This document shows, one piece after another, positions 16,589 through 24,485 of a stretch of DNA of 64,000 nucleotides. Both the position numbers and the translations under genes were made by a program. The notes below the pieces were generated by a model. The model searched no databases. It saw only the letters and a list, made by a program, of their open reading frames with translations, and was not told the origin of the DNA. Positions within the stretch are counted from its first letter, which is position 1; each line of letters starts with the position of its first letter. Source of the stretch: Roseibium marinum. Its GTDB lineage: Bacteria; Pseudomonadota; Alphaproteobacteria; Rhizobiales; Stappiaceae. The DNA lies in NCBI RefSeq assembly GCF_002906165.1, contig NZ_PPCN01000017.1, forward strand, positions 27,584-91,583, read 5' to 3'.

Positions 16589-18454
16589 ATGGGAAGTAAT
16601 GGTGACGTTCTGAGCATAGACGTTGGCGGTAAGTATGGAATCGGTATTGTCGGCTTTGGTTACGAAGGGCGGGTATCGGTCGGAGAACTAGCGAGCGATC
16701 TATCGAACGCTGTTCAGGGGCGTGTTTCTGGGTCGCTACTAGGACTTAGAGCAAGAGTTACCTTTGGCCCTGAAGATACAACTTATGATATTGGGGTTGG
16801 TGGGACAATAGCTTTTGGCTCCGGAGTTTCTGTATTTGCCGGCTTCAGATTCAATGGCGACGGTGTCAGCCTTGTAAGTAGCGGTAGTATTGTAGGCGCA
16901 CCAAATATTGTCGGTCCTATCGGATTTGGAGGATACGGAAGCGCTGCTATCAATTTAAGTAATTTGGGCTCTATTCATGAGGTGCCCGCGTCGTATTTTG
17001 GTCACGATATAGAAACAATTCCTGGACCGAGACTACCCATTGGATCCTTATCTTCCTTCCGGTATCCAGGACAAATAGGATCGATTCCTATTGGTTACGA
17101 AACCAACGCACTAGATGTTTTGGGCGACCAGGGCGGCTGGGAGTTTTATGCTGGACTGCAGGCCAAAAAGCAGGAAGAGCTAGCCGCGCAGCGCAAATCC
17201 GCGACGGACGTAAACGGCCCTGAAACCGTTGTCGACCTGCCTACGCCCCACTATGCCGGCAGAAGCGACGGCGGCAGTTCTTATGGCAACCCCGATGCAG
17301 GCAACTCGAGCGCAGCCTCCGCCACGACCCAGAACACCAGCGCGGCAAGTTCTAGCCAGTCGAATTCAGGCAGCAGCAGTTACGGCGACCTGGACGCAGG
17401 AGGAACAAGTTATTCGGTTGGAAAAAGTCAATCAGGCGGAAATGAGGGCACGACTCGCGGTGGGCTCTTGGGAGACGGAACACGTGGCGGCAATTCCGGT
17501 GGGGGCTCTAACGGCGACAGCAGCAACAACCCCGGTAACAACAATAACAGCGGTGGCAGCGCGAACCCGGATGGTCAGCACAGCAGCAGCTACGGCGATC
17601 CGGATGCGGGTGGAAGAAGCCAACAGGCTGGAGGCAATACACAACAGACTGGCGGCAACGAAGGTGCTACGCGCAGCGGGGACAAGGGGGACGGAACAAG
17701 GGGAGGTTCCGATCCCGGCAGTGTTCCGATGTCTCCTGTAGTTCTCGACCTTGACGGCGACGGCCTAGAGGTCACGGCGCTGGACCGGTCGATGGTGTTC
17801 ATGGACACGGGCGGCGACGGTTTTCTGCATCGCACGGCCTGGGCGGGTGAAGGCGACGGGGTTTTGTATTTCGATCCGGACGGGCGGGACGAGATCACCG
17901 AAAAGCGCCAGTTCGTGTTCACCGAATGGGACCCGACATCGACCAGCGACCTGGAGGCCCTGGCTTCGGTGTTTGACAGCAACGGCGACGGCGTCCTGAA
18001 CGCCGGCGACGACGCGTTCGGCCAGTTCAAGGTGATGGTCACCCTGGCCGACGGCTCGACGGTGTCCAGGACACTGGCCGAGCTCGGCATCACCGAGATC
18101 GACCTGACAGCGGATGCGAGCAACATTGAGCTGAGCGACGGGTCGGTGATCACCGGCAAGACCACGTTTACGCGTTCGGACGGCACCACCGGCACGGTTG
18201 GCGACATGCTGCTGGCCGCTGAAGCCGAGGGCCACCGGGTGGAGCAGGTGGAATCCGTCGACGGCACGGGCACGCGCAGCCTGACCACCACCGCCTATGC
18301 GGCCGATGGCGGCAAGGCCTATGAGATCCATTCGGTGACCAGCGCCGACGGCTTGTCGATCACCAACCGCTACGACGATAATGGCGACGGGGTGAGCAGG
18401 CGGACACGGGCGACGCGGAAGGACTGGTGCACTGCGGTTGCTGCGGCGGCGTGA
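16589..18454 (+). CDS. Large secreted-type Ca-binding (RTX-associated) protein, 3' end broken
   Basis: The predicted 621 residues have three parts. Residues 1-~195 are Gly/Ser-rich beta-like sequence. Residues ~225-375 are low complexity with three SSYGxxDAGx motifs and two GNEGxTR...GDGTRGG motifs. From ~382 comes a domain with Asp-rich Ca-binding loops (LDLDGDGLEV, DTGGDGFLH, DSNGDGVLNAGD) and FTEWDPTSTSDLEAL, as in giant type I-secreted proteins of Alphaproteobacteria. Near residue 604 the frame departs into RRTRATRKDW and stops at the next repeat copy; family members continue for hundreds of residues. No N-terminal signal peptide is visible. The start could instead be GTG 16574. Confidence 0.65.
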   Translation: MGSNGDVLSIDVGGKYGIGIVGFGYEGRVSVGELASDLSNAVQGRVSGSLLGLRARVTFGPEDTTYDIGVGGTIAFGSGVSVFAGFRFNGDGVSLVSSGSIVGAPNIVGPIGFGGYGSAAINLSNLGSIHEVPASYFGHDIETIPGPRLPIGSLSSFRYPGQIGSIPIGYETNALDVLGDQGGWEFYAGLQAKKQEELAAQRKSATDVNGPETVVDLPTPHYAGRSDGGSSYGNPDAGNSSAASATTQNTSAASSSQSNSGSSSYGDLDAGGTSYSVGKSQSGGNEGTTRGGLLGDGTRGGNSGGGSNGDSSNNPGNNNNSGGSANPDGQHSSSYGDPDAGGRSQQAGGNTQQTGGNEGATRSGDKGDGTRGGSDPGSVPMSPVVLDLDGDGLEVTALDRSMVFMDTGGDGFLHRTAWAGEGDGVLYFDPDGRDEITEKRQFVFTEWDPTSTSDLEALASVFDSNGDGVLNAGDDAFGQFKVMVTLADGSTVSRTLAELGITEIDLTADASNIELSDGSVITGKTTFTRSDGTTGTVGDMLLAAEAEGHRVEQVESVDGTGTRSLTTTAYAADGGKAYEIHSVTSADGLSITNRYDDNGDGVSRRTRATRKDWCTAVAAAA

Positions 18455-18472
18455 GAAAGCCAATCCGGAACC

Positions 18473-19115
18473 GGGGAATTCCAGTTTGTGGAGGCTGCAG
18501 CCAACTGCCGCATGGAGGTGCCACAGTTCGCAGCGGCCTTCCTCCGTCATGAATTCCAGCTTGCACACCCCAACTCGGTTCCTGGCCCACTTTCGGAACC
18601 TTCCCGGTTCCCAAGCTTTTTCCTTAAAATAAAGCGTTGAGTCCGCGAGGGAACCTGTACGGTTCGCGGGCGGGTTGCCCGCCAAGTGGCTTGTTAAATA
18701 TCCGCATATCGGTAGCTTGGTGGTGCAACTGGAAGAAGGCGTCCGGGGGCAAGGCAACGAAGCAGATCCGGCGGTGTGGTGCCGGGGAAAAGGGCACTGG
18801 CCACGTGCCTGCGAGGGCGAACAGGTGTTGGGCGAACTGTCTTCAAACGAGATGAAAACGCCGGGCGATACGGCAGGCAGGCAGTCTGCGGGCCGGAAGG
18901 CGGCCGGTGATGCGGACGAGCGTTCGCATGCCCGCCCCGGCCTCACGCTCCGCATCGCGGACGGGTCGGAGGCGGATAGCCGGGCCGGGGTTCATCTGGC
19001 GCGGGAGGTGCACGGGCGCCCGATCTTCAGGGACATTCCGTTTTCCGAAGACAAGGCGCTGACGATCTTTGACAAGGCGACGTCCCAGCCGGAGCGGTTC
19101 GGGCTAACCTATGCG
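18473..19115 (+). repeat. Array repeat copy B
   Basis: This is the second copy of the block at 15605-16160, beginning right after the broken end of the large gene and extending farther into the GNAT coding sequence (to the codons for RFGLTYA). From about 18820 it also aligns with the shorter copy at 19880-20430. It contains a TTAAATATCCGCATATCGG segment shared with copy A that might be a promoter, but no clear boxes are seen. Confidence 0.85.
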
Positions 19116-19184
19116 ACACCCTTGTTTTGCAGCCACTCAATTGAGCTCGCAATTAGCTTAGCACTCTGGAAGAAATATGAATAA
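18852..19184 (+). pseudogene. GNAT acetyltransferase module B, truncated
   Basis: From ATG 18852 the frame matches the intact module through HLAREVHGRPIFRDIPFSED and PERFGLTYA, then changes to an unrelated tail ending WKKYE. The acetyl-CoA-binding part is lost. The tail overlaps the ATG of the next AT-rich gene by 8 bases. Confidence 0.75.
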
Positions 19185-19692
19185 AGCAAAAATTGTAAAC
19201 AGGTATGTTGCTCCAGCTTTCTACTTAGTTCTTTTTCCTTCGATTTGTTATTTGCTCCCTACGAATGAATCTCCGGCCGGGATATTGGCTTTCCTCCAAT
19301 GGTGTAACTCCCTCTTTGGCGAGTTTTACATTACACGGTATGCCTCTGCGCTGCAGGTGAGTTTTTTTACCGCAAAATACTATATAATGATCTTTTTCTT
19401 ATTTCATTTCATCACTCCTTTTTACACCGTATTCTTGTGTTTCACAGTTACCGTTGATTGGAAGAAGCTGAATTTAATAACTTTTTTTTCAGTTTTAATA
19501 ATAGTTTTATTCGGATACTTCCCATTTATTGAATGGTATCGCCCTGACACTATCAGCTCCACAAGTCATCGTGGAACGCTACTGGTCGGAGCTTTGTATC
19601 CAGCAATAGTATCAGCTTATTCTTACGTGACCGCGGCTTGTATTGCCGTGACAGCGTCGCTCATCAAAAAACAGGTTTCCAATGACAACTGA
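19177..19692 (+). CDS. AT-rich array gene 2: four-span membrane protein
   Basis: The 171-residue protein has about four hydrophobic spans (near residues 11-28, 65-90, 95-113 and 136-162) and matches no family I recognise. GGAAG sits 5 bases before the ATG. Its last codons overlap the ATG of the next frame by 11 bases (ATGACAACTGA). The base composition is much richer in AT than the GNAT blocks. A membrane-embedded protein following a secreted-effector module would fit an immunity protein against a pore former, but this is inference. Confidence 0.6.
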   Translation: MNKAKIVNRYVAPAFYLVLFPSICYLLPTNESPAGILAFLQWCNSLFGEFYITRYASALQVSFFTAKYYIMIFFLFHFITPFYTVFLCFTVTVDWKKLNLITFFSVLIIVLFGYFPFIEWYRPDTISSTSHRGTLLVGALYPAIVSAYSYVTAACIAVTASLIKKQVSNDN

Positions 19693-19903
19693 AAATGAAC
19701 TTAACGCACAAGGTGTGCTTGAATTTGGGAGCACGGAGGCGGGAGCGCTTTTAGGTTTTGGCAGGAGCGTTCAGCTCGACTCTCTCGCAGAAATGGGCGT
19801 AATCAGTGGGAAGCTTGCACTACGATTTGGAAATGAAGTGCCCGGGGCGGTGCAAGGGCGCACAATCGGGACAAACCGGCAGGGGCGAACGTGTGACGGG
19901 TGA
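19682..19903 (+). pseudogene. Remnant N terminus of an array protein
   Basis: The frame begins MTTENELNAQGVLEFGSTEA and looks like a Gly-rich start comparable to that of the large protein (LLGFG, KLALRFG). After about 53 codons it runs into the repeat block that precedes GNAT module C and meets a stop. It is therefore the 5' stub of a gene whose body was deleted. It overlaps the preceding membrane-protein gene by 11 bases. Confidence 0.55.
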
Positions 19904-19919
19904 ATGCGCTTCAAACGAA

Positions 19920-20453
19920 ATGAAAACGCCGGCCGATGCAGCGGGCCGGAGGGCCGCCGGTGGCGAAGCCGCGCCCTTGCGGGCCAGTGTAAAGATCCGG
20001 CTGGCGGATGGCTCCAGCACGGATTGCCGTACCGGGATCCATCTGGCGCGCGAGGCGCATTTGCACACAATCTTTCGCGATATTCCGTTCTCTGAAACCA
20101 AGGCCCGGGCGATCTATGACAAGGCCATGGCTGAGCCGGACCGCTTCGGGCTGATCTATGCCGTGCCGGGGGCGGAGCGGCCGCTTGCCGAAGACGGGCT
20201 TTTGGGTTTTGCCTCGGTGCAAGCGGGCGAGCATTTTCTGGGTACCGGCACGCTGCTCGGCGGCAAGGTCGCGCTGCGCCTCGTCCATGCGATGCGCCAC
20301 TGGGCGAAGACGCGCAGTTGCGCCCATCTCATGGTGCATGTCACCACTGGCGAGAACGCGGAAGACGCGGACAGGTTCTTCCGGCGCTGCTGGATGGTGA
20401 CGATTGGGGGGAAATATCTTCTGCATACCTTGAGTGAGATAAATGATAAGTAA
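19920..20453 (+). CDS. GNAT-family N-acetyltransferase, module C (only intact copy)
   Basis: The 177-residue protein looks like a GNAT enzyme of the phage/prophage type: SVKIRLADGSSTDCRTGIHL corresponds to the first strand, AREAHLHTIFRDIPFSETKA to the helices, GLLGFASVQAGEHFLG to the beta sheet, and DADRFFRRCWMVTIGGKYL to the C-terminal fold. In the acetyl-CoA loop I see only GTLLGGKVALRLVHAM, shorter than the PexRGG-type loop I expect, so activity is uncertain. It starts with a weak ribosome site and overlaps the next gene by 11 bases (ATGATAAGTAA). Its substrate could be the array's secreted protein, but nothing proves this. Confidence 0.65.
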   Translation: MKTPADAAGRRAAGGEAAPLRASVKIRLADGSSTDCRTGIHLAREAHLHTIFRDIPFSETKARAIYDKAMAEPDRFGLIYAVPGAERPLAEDGLLGFASVQAGEHFLGTGTLLGGKVALRLVHAMRHWAKTRSCAHLMVHVTTGENAEDADRFFRRCWMVTIGGKYLLHTLSEINDK

Positions 20454-20952
20454 TAAAATCGAAAAGAAAGCAATTCTTGTTGCTTCGATAATATTTTTAC
20501 TATTATTTCTATATAAATTTTTCCCTTATTACTACTTTGTAGAAGAAAATAAGGAAATATTGGAGCGTGAATTTGAACAGTCAATTCATAGATTTAACAA
20601 TCAAACAGTGAAAGTTACTATTTCTGACTGCGCATTAATTGTGCGCTACGATAATAATGTTTGCCAATATAGTGATGCCGTAAGTAACTATAGTAAAAAA
20701 TATGACCTTAGATACATTAGTAAAATTAGAATAAAGAATTCCTTCCTCCCTGAGAAGAATTTATCTTTTGCCACTTTCAATTTTAAAAGTTCTTCTCCAA
20801 GGGAGGCATTTCAAATAAAATATCAATACTGTAACGGAAAGAGATTTGATACTTTCGGAATTGACGATTCAGATGTTTTTATAGATCCAACGGAATTTAC
20901 CGGAAGTATTATTCGAAATATCAATGCCTATATATACAGAAACTGCAAATAA
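20443..20952 (+). CDS. AT-rich array gene 3: single-span membrane-anchored protein
   Basis: The 169-residue protein has one N-terminal hydrophobic span (residues ~10-30) and a C-terminal domain of ~140 residues with four cysteines, probably outside the cytoplasm. No family is recognised. GC content is very low compared with the window. Its ATG lies inside the end of GNAT module C, so it is likely translated with it. Confidence 0.6.
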   Translation: MISNKIEKKAILVASIIFLLLFLYKFFPYYYFVEENKEILEREFEQSIHRFNNQTVKVTISDCALIVRYDNNVCQYSDAVSNYSKKYDLRYISKIRIKNSFLPEKNLSFATFNFKSSSPREAFQIKYQYCNGKRFDTFGIDDSDVFIDPTEFTGSIIRNINAYIYRNCK

Positions 20953-20967
20953 TAGATTAGCCCTATT

Positions 20968-21339
20968 ATGGATGATCGATACAGAAGATATAGCACACTT
21001 AGTGATTCAGATCTGGACACCATTAAGAAAGAAGCACAGCAGAGTCTATACGACAACAATGTGAACGTATTTAATCAAATAACGGCCTCTCTCGCGTCAA
21101 CCGCGGATTCTATTACCAGCGCGGCAATCGCGCTCAGATTAGGAGATTTCCGGTCAGCTGCCTTTACTGCCGCTGCTGCATCCCTCCAATCTAATATAGA
21201 CACCATAAATATTGCCGCAAACTATAAGTACAACTTAGAACTCCATACTAGTAGACTCAAATCTGCGCAGTATCAATTAGATACCCGTCGTGAAGGCACG
21301 CTAGGTGTGAGTTCCAAGAAGGTTGTTCATTCGCATTGA
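20968..21339 (+). CDS. Array gene of unknown function, helical, possibly a fragment
   Basis: The 123-residue protein begins MDDRYRRYSTLSDSDLDTIK and contains an Ala/Ser-rich helical stretch (ITSAAIALRLGDFRSAAFTA). It occupies the place where the 5' stub of a large gene stands in the other units, 15 bases after array gene 3. It has no clear ribosome site. It may be a 5' fragment joined to unrelated sequence just before module D. Confidence 0.45.
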   Translation: MDDRYRRYSTLSDSDLDTIKKEAQQSLYDNNVNVFNQITASLASTADSITSAAIALRLGDFRSAAFTAAAASLQSNIDTINIAANYKYNLELHTSRLKSAQYQLDTRREGTLGVSSKKVVHSH

Positions 21340-21431
21340 AGGTCTGAAACTGGTTGGTGACCAAACACAATCAGTTTCAGGATCTATGGATTGAACAACC
21401 CGCGCAGGAGTGTTCTCGCGTTTTATGCGTC

Positions 21432-21932
21432 ATGAGAACAAAAAGGTGGCCGGTACCGGAGGTTTTTCAGCGCTCCGAGCCGTCCGGTGATCGCCAGACA
21501 GTGCGAGTCGGGTATCATCTGGCGCGGGGAGCGTGTCGGCGCATTATCTTTAAGGAAATTCAGTTTTCTGAAGACAAGCCACGGGCGATCTTTGAGAATG
21601 CGAGGTCCCAGCCAGAATGCTTTGGGCTGATTTATGCTGTGCCGAGCGCGGATGTGTTACTGACCGAAGACGGGCTCCTGGTCTTTGCCTCGGTAAATGC
21701 GGGCGAACATTTTCTGGACACCGGCACGCTGCTCGGCGGCAAGGTCGCGCTGCGCCTCGTCCAGACGGTGCGTCATTGGGCCAAGGTCAGAAGCTGCACG
21801 CATCGGATGGTGCATGTCACCAATGACGACAATGTGGAAGATGCGGACAGGTTCTTCCGGCGGTGAGCGGTGGTAACGCTTGGGGGGAAATATCTCGTGG
21901 CCACTGCAAACGGAACGAAGCTGACATTTTAG
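21432..21932 (+). pseudogene. GNAT acetyltransferase module D with a premature stop
   Basis: From ATG 21432 (MRTKRWPVPEVF) the frame follows module C through YHLARGACRRIIFKEIQFSE, GLIYAVPSAD, AGEHFLDTGTLLGGKVALRL and DADRFFRR. A TGA at 21864-21866 then replaces the Cys codon of module C. Beyond it the same frame still encodes AVVTLGGKYLVATANGTKLT up to a TAG at 21930. The N-terminal part is more diverged than in the other copies. The stop removes about 22 residues. Confidence 0.7.
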
Positions 21933-21943
21933 GAGCGCATTGC

Positions 21944-22588
21944 GTGAACCGTAGTTCAAATAAAGAAGACTATGAAACGTTTAAGAGAAAACATGAATTT
22001 CTCTTAGATTATGTAATTGGCTCTGTGATGGAATGTAAAGAGCTATACGATAGCTGGAATAGATTTTATAAAAAATTTATTAAGATATACATTCCTGTAT
22101 TTTTGGTTTGCGTCTACGCGGCACCATTCTTAATCCCAGTTGCTTTACGCAGATCCTTGTCTGAGACGACTCTCTCATTGTTCCCAATTGCCCAAAAAAG
22201 ATATGATTCATTACTTGGTATGGGTGACCAAGTGATGTTCTGGTATATCTCTTCACTTTTAATGTTCTTGCCATCAATAGCTATTATATCTTTAATTTAT
22301 ATAAAATTGTATGCATATAATATTCAAAGAGGCCATAATTCTGCTGAGTTAAGCTTTAAAAAACTGTTCGGATCTATAATTTATACTTTAACAGTGGGTG
22401 GATTTTTCTATTTTATACTATTCTTCCCCTTTCCTATTGAAGAGAAGACCAGCGTACCTCTGATGCAATTCTGGGTGGGACCCGGGTTTCCGATATTGGC
22501 ATCTGGCGTGTCAGTAAGTTTGTCCTGGGCGTCAGTGCCGATGATGGCAATGCTGACGCGTGTTTTTGTGAGAAAAAATGACAGATAA
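21944..22588 (+). CDS. AT-rich array gene 4: four-span membrane protein
   Basis: I start it at GTG 21944, which has AGGAG 8 bases upstream; a longer frame would include the tail of module D. The 214 residues have an N-terminal soluble segment and about four membrane spans (near 49-68, 97-120, 140-163 and 180-205). No family is recognised. It overlaps the following frame by 11 bases (ATGACAGATAA), exactly as gene 2 does. Confidence 0.6.
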   Translation: MNRSSNKEDYETFKRKHEFLLDYVIGSVMECKELYDSWNRFYKKFIKIYIPVFLVCVYAAPFLIPVALRRSLSETTLSLFPIAQKRYDSLLGMGDQVMFWYISSLLMFLPSIAIISLIYIKLYAYNIQRGHNSAELSFKKLFGSIIYTLTVGGFFYFILFFPFPIEEKTSVPLMQFWVGPGFPILASGVSVSLSWASVPMMAMLTRVFVRKNDR

Positions 22589-23033
22589 CAAGGAAATTGG
22601 TCCATATGAGTGGATCTTGAAAGATGTCACAGTTGACGACGTCGAAGCCGCTTGAGATAGCGTTCTTGACTATGGCGTTTCTCATGCGGGGTTATCAAAA
22701 GCTGGGGCCGCGCGGTTGAGCATTGCTGGATCTCTCACCCTTGGATCGAGTGATGCAATCGGTGCTGCGCCCGCGCTCAAACGCAGCAGCGTGAAACCCC
22801 GGCTGGCGGACGGCTCGGAAACCGATTGCCGCGCCGGCATCCATCTTGCGCGTGAAGTGCATCTCAAAACGATCTTTCGGGATATTGCGTTTTCTGAAGG
22901 AAAGGCCCGGGCGATCTTTGACAAGGCCGTGGCGCAGCCGGAGGGGTTCTTCCGGCGCTGCGGGATGGTGACCGTTGCAGAGAATATCTGCACGATACCA
23001 ATAACCACTAAGATACATAGGTTTAGATCATGA
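22578..23033 (+). pseudogene. Chimeric remnant: array N terminus joined to GNAT module E
   Basis: The frame begins MTDNKEIGPYEWILKDVTVD, is stopped by TGA at 22653, then continues in phase as DSVLDYGVSHAGLSKAGAAR and runs into the GNAT sequence SVKPRLADGSETDCRAGIHL. Inside the GNAT part the codons between AVAQPE and GFFRRCGMVTV are missing, an in-frame deletion of about 75 residues relative to module C. The result is an inactive fusion of a large-protein start with a gutted acetyltransferase. Its end overlaps the next gene by ATGA. Confidence 0.7.
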
Positions 23034-23488
23034 GAGAATTTGTTGTTTCTGCGAAAAAATACGGATTTTATGTATTTGCGATTTGGATTTGCTGCGTAGG
23101 TGCTGCAGACGCATGCGAAGTAAATGGAAAAAAATGGTCAAATTCGCTGAATGAAATTCTTCAGGCACTTAGGAGTGGTGACGGCAACAAATTCAAGTCA
23201 GCTATCGGTAAAAGCATTGATTTGGAAGAATATGGTGAAATAGATTCTTTAATGATTCAGCTTAACGAATATGCGCCGCAAGGATTTGGGAGTTGCAGAG
23301 CGATAATGCGAGAAGATATTCCCCCGCTTGTTACGAAAATTATATTTGAATTTGCAGAGACAAAAGATAAAGGGATATATTTTTACGTATTTCTTGTGGA
23401 TGGGGGTAGTGATTTTAGGAGCGGAGTTTTAAAATTCCGGCTATCTACAGCCTTGGGAGATGTTTTGTCTGATTGGGGCAACTCATAA
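23030..23488 (+). CDS. AT-rich array gene 5: exported small protein
   Basis: The 152-residue protein has an N-terminal signal peptide (hydrophobic core about residues 11-25, cleavage near ADA/CEV) and an acidic mature domain of ~124 residues. No family is recognised. It starts at the ATGA overlap with the chimeric module E and is the last complete gene of the array. A periplasmic partner or immunity role is a guess. Confidence 0.6.
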   Translation: MREFVVSAKKYGFYVFAIWICCVGAADACEVNGKKWSNSLNEILQALRSGDGNKFKSAIGKSIDLEEYGEIDSLMIQLNEYAPQGFGSCRAIMREDIPPLVTKIIFEFAETKDKGIYFYVFLVDGGSDFRSGVLKFRLSTALGDVLSDWGNS

Positions 23489-23589
23489 TGGTCGACACCA
23501 TATTTAGGTCTACTGCTACCATTTCATTAGCTGATGGTGCTCTGAACCCCGAAAACTGGACCGTTCATAATTGGAGTTTTTCGCGCTAA
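23488..23589 (+). pseudogene. Terminal stub of the array, cut by foreign sequence
   Basis: A frame begins at the TAATG junction with array gene 5 and reads MVDTIFRSTATISLADGALN before ending at 23587-23589. From about 23541 the DNA (TGAACCCCGAAAACTGGACC) resembles the terminus of an IS3-type element. This is probably the 5' stub of another large array gene interrupted at the right border of the array. Confidence 0.45.
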
Positions 23590-23620
23590 TTTCCGGGCAG
23601 GAACTTGAGATCCTTGCCGC

Positions 23621-24406
23621 TCAGAGTTGTCCGGTGATCGCCAGGTAGCGCCGGTCCGGGCCTTCGAAGCCGTGGGTGTCCATCTGGATCAGGACCGCGT
23701 AGACCGGCGGTCCATCTTCCGGGAAATGGGTGACGATGCGCTCGACGCGATAGGCGAGCGGGCATCCGCGGCTTTCGGGAAGGCTGGTGTCCTCGTTCAG
23801 AACGCGGATTTGGCCCTTGTAGGTCATGGTCAGCCGGAAGCCGCGCGTATCGTCGATCTTGATGCCCGCGCATGTGTCCGAGGTCAGCAGGTATTCGTTC
23901 AGGTTCAATTCCAGCTCGTCCTCGCCGGGGCGGAAGAAATCGCGCGGTGCGACGACCATCCGGAACGGGTCGGAATTGAGTTCGGTGCGTGGGTTGTGAC
24001 CCGCTGTCAGGCCCTTTCCGGCGATCCGCGTCGTCTGAAGAAGCTGTTGCGCCTTTTCGCGGTTTTCCGAGCGCACCGCTGTCACCAGGGCATCCGGGTC
24101 GAAGATGCCGCCGGCTTCGATTTCGTCTTCGTTCTGGTTGCGCAGAAGGAAGGGCGAGGGTTTCACCCAGCGGTCGTTGGCGACATCGAGCACGAAGATC
24201 TCCGAATAGGGAAAGCCGGAGCCGTCCTGGATCCCGTATTGCTCGAAGGCGAAATAGGCGCCGTCTTTTGAAAAGCCAAGGATTTCGGCTTTCGCCGTGT
24301 CACCGGCGATGGCGGCCGATGCGAGGAGGGGAAAGGCCAGGAGGAATGACAGGCAGCGCAGCGCTGTTTTTAAGAGAAGGCTGAGTCCTGGTTGAAGGTG
24401 GGTCAC
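23621..24406 (-). CDS. DUF2259 family predicted secreted protein
   Basis: The 261-residue protein has a signal peptide (LKTALRCLSFLLAFPLLASA, cleavage near AIA/GDT) and the DUF2259 pattern EILGFSKDGAYFAFEQYGIQ, SEIFVLDVANDRWV and a C-terminal YAVLIQMDTHGFEGPDRRYL. No function is established for the family. I start it at GTG 24406 because GGAG stands 6 bases upstream; a TTG at 24427 is less likely. It has no related neighbours. Confidence 0.8.
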   Translation of the reverse strand: MTHLQPGLSLLLKTALRCLSFLLAFPLLASAAIAGDTAKAEILGFSKDGAYFAFEQYGIQDGSGFPYSEIFVLDVANDRWVKPSPFLLRNQNEDEIEAGGIFDPDALVTAVRSENREKAQQLLQTTRIAGKGLTAGHNPRTELNSDPFRMVVAPRDFFRPGEDELELNLNEYLLTSDTCAGIKIDDTRGFRLTMTYKGQIRVLNEDTSLPESRGCPLAYRVERIVTHFPEDGPPVYAVLIQMDTHGFEGPDRRYLAITGQL

Positions 24407-24485
24407 CGCGCGCTCCTTTGAAATCAAATATTGTTCGAATTCGATTTCCGCAACTTAAGCGTGACATGGCGGATTGTCAGGTCCG

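Noticed and set aside
16589..18454. Full RTX toxin
   Set aside because: No nonapeptide GGxGxDxUx repeats are present; only the associated Asp-rich Ca-binding domain is seen.
17765..18955. 396-codon minus-strand frame over the array
   Set aside because: It runs through both the long array gene and the repeat block in antisense and has no recognisable domain.
19920..20453. HlyC-type toxin-activating acyltransferase
   Set aside because: The sequence lacks HlyC landmarks and reads better as an ordinary GNAT of the phage-associated type.
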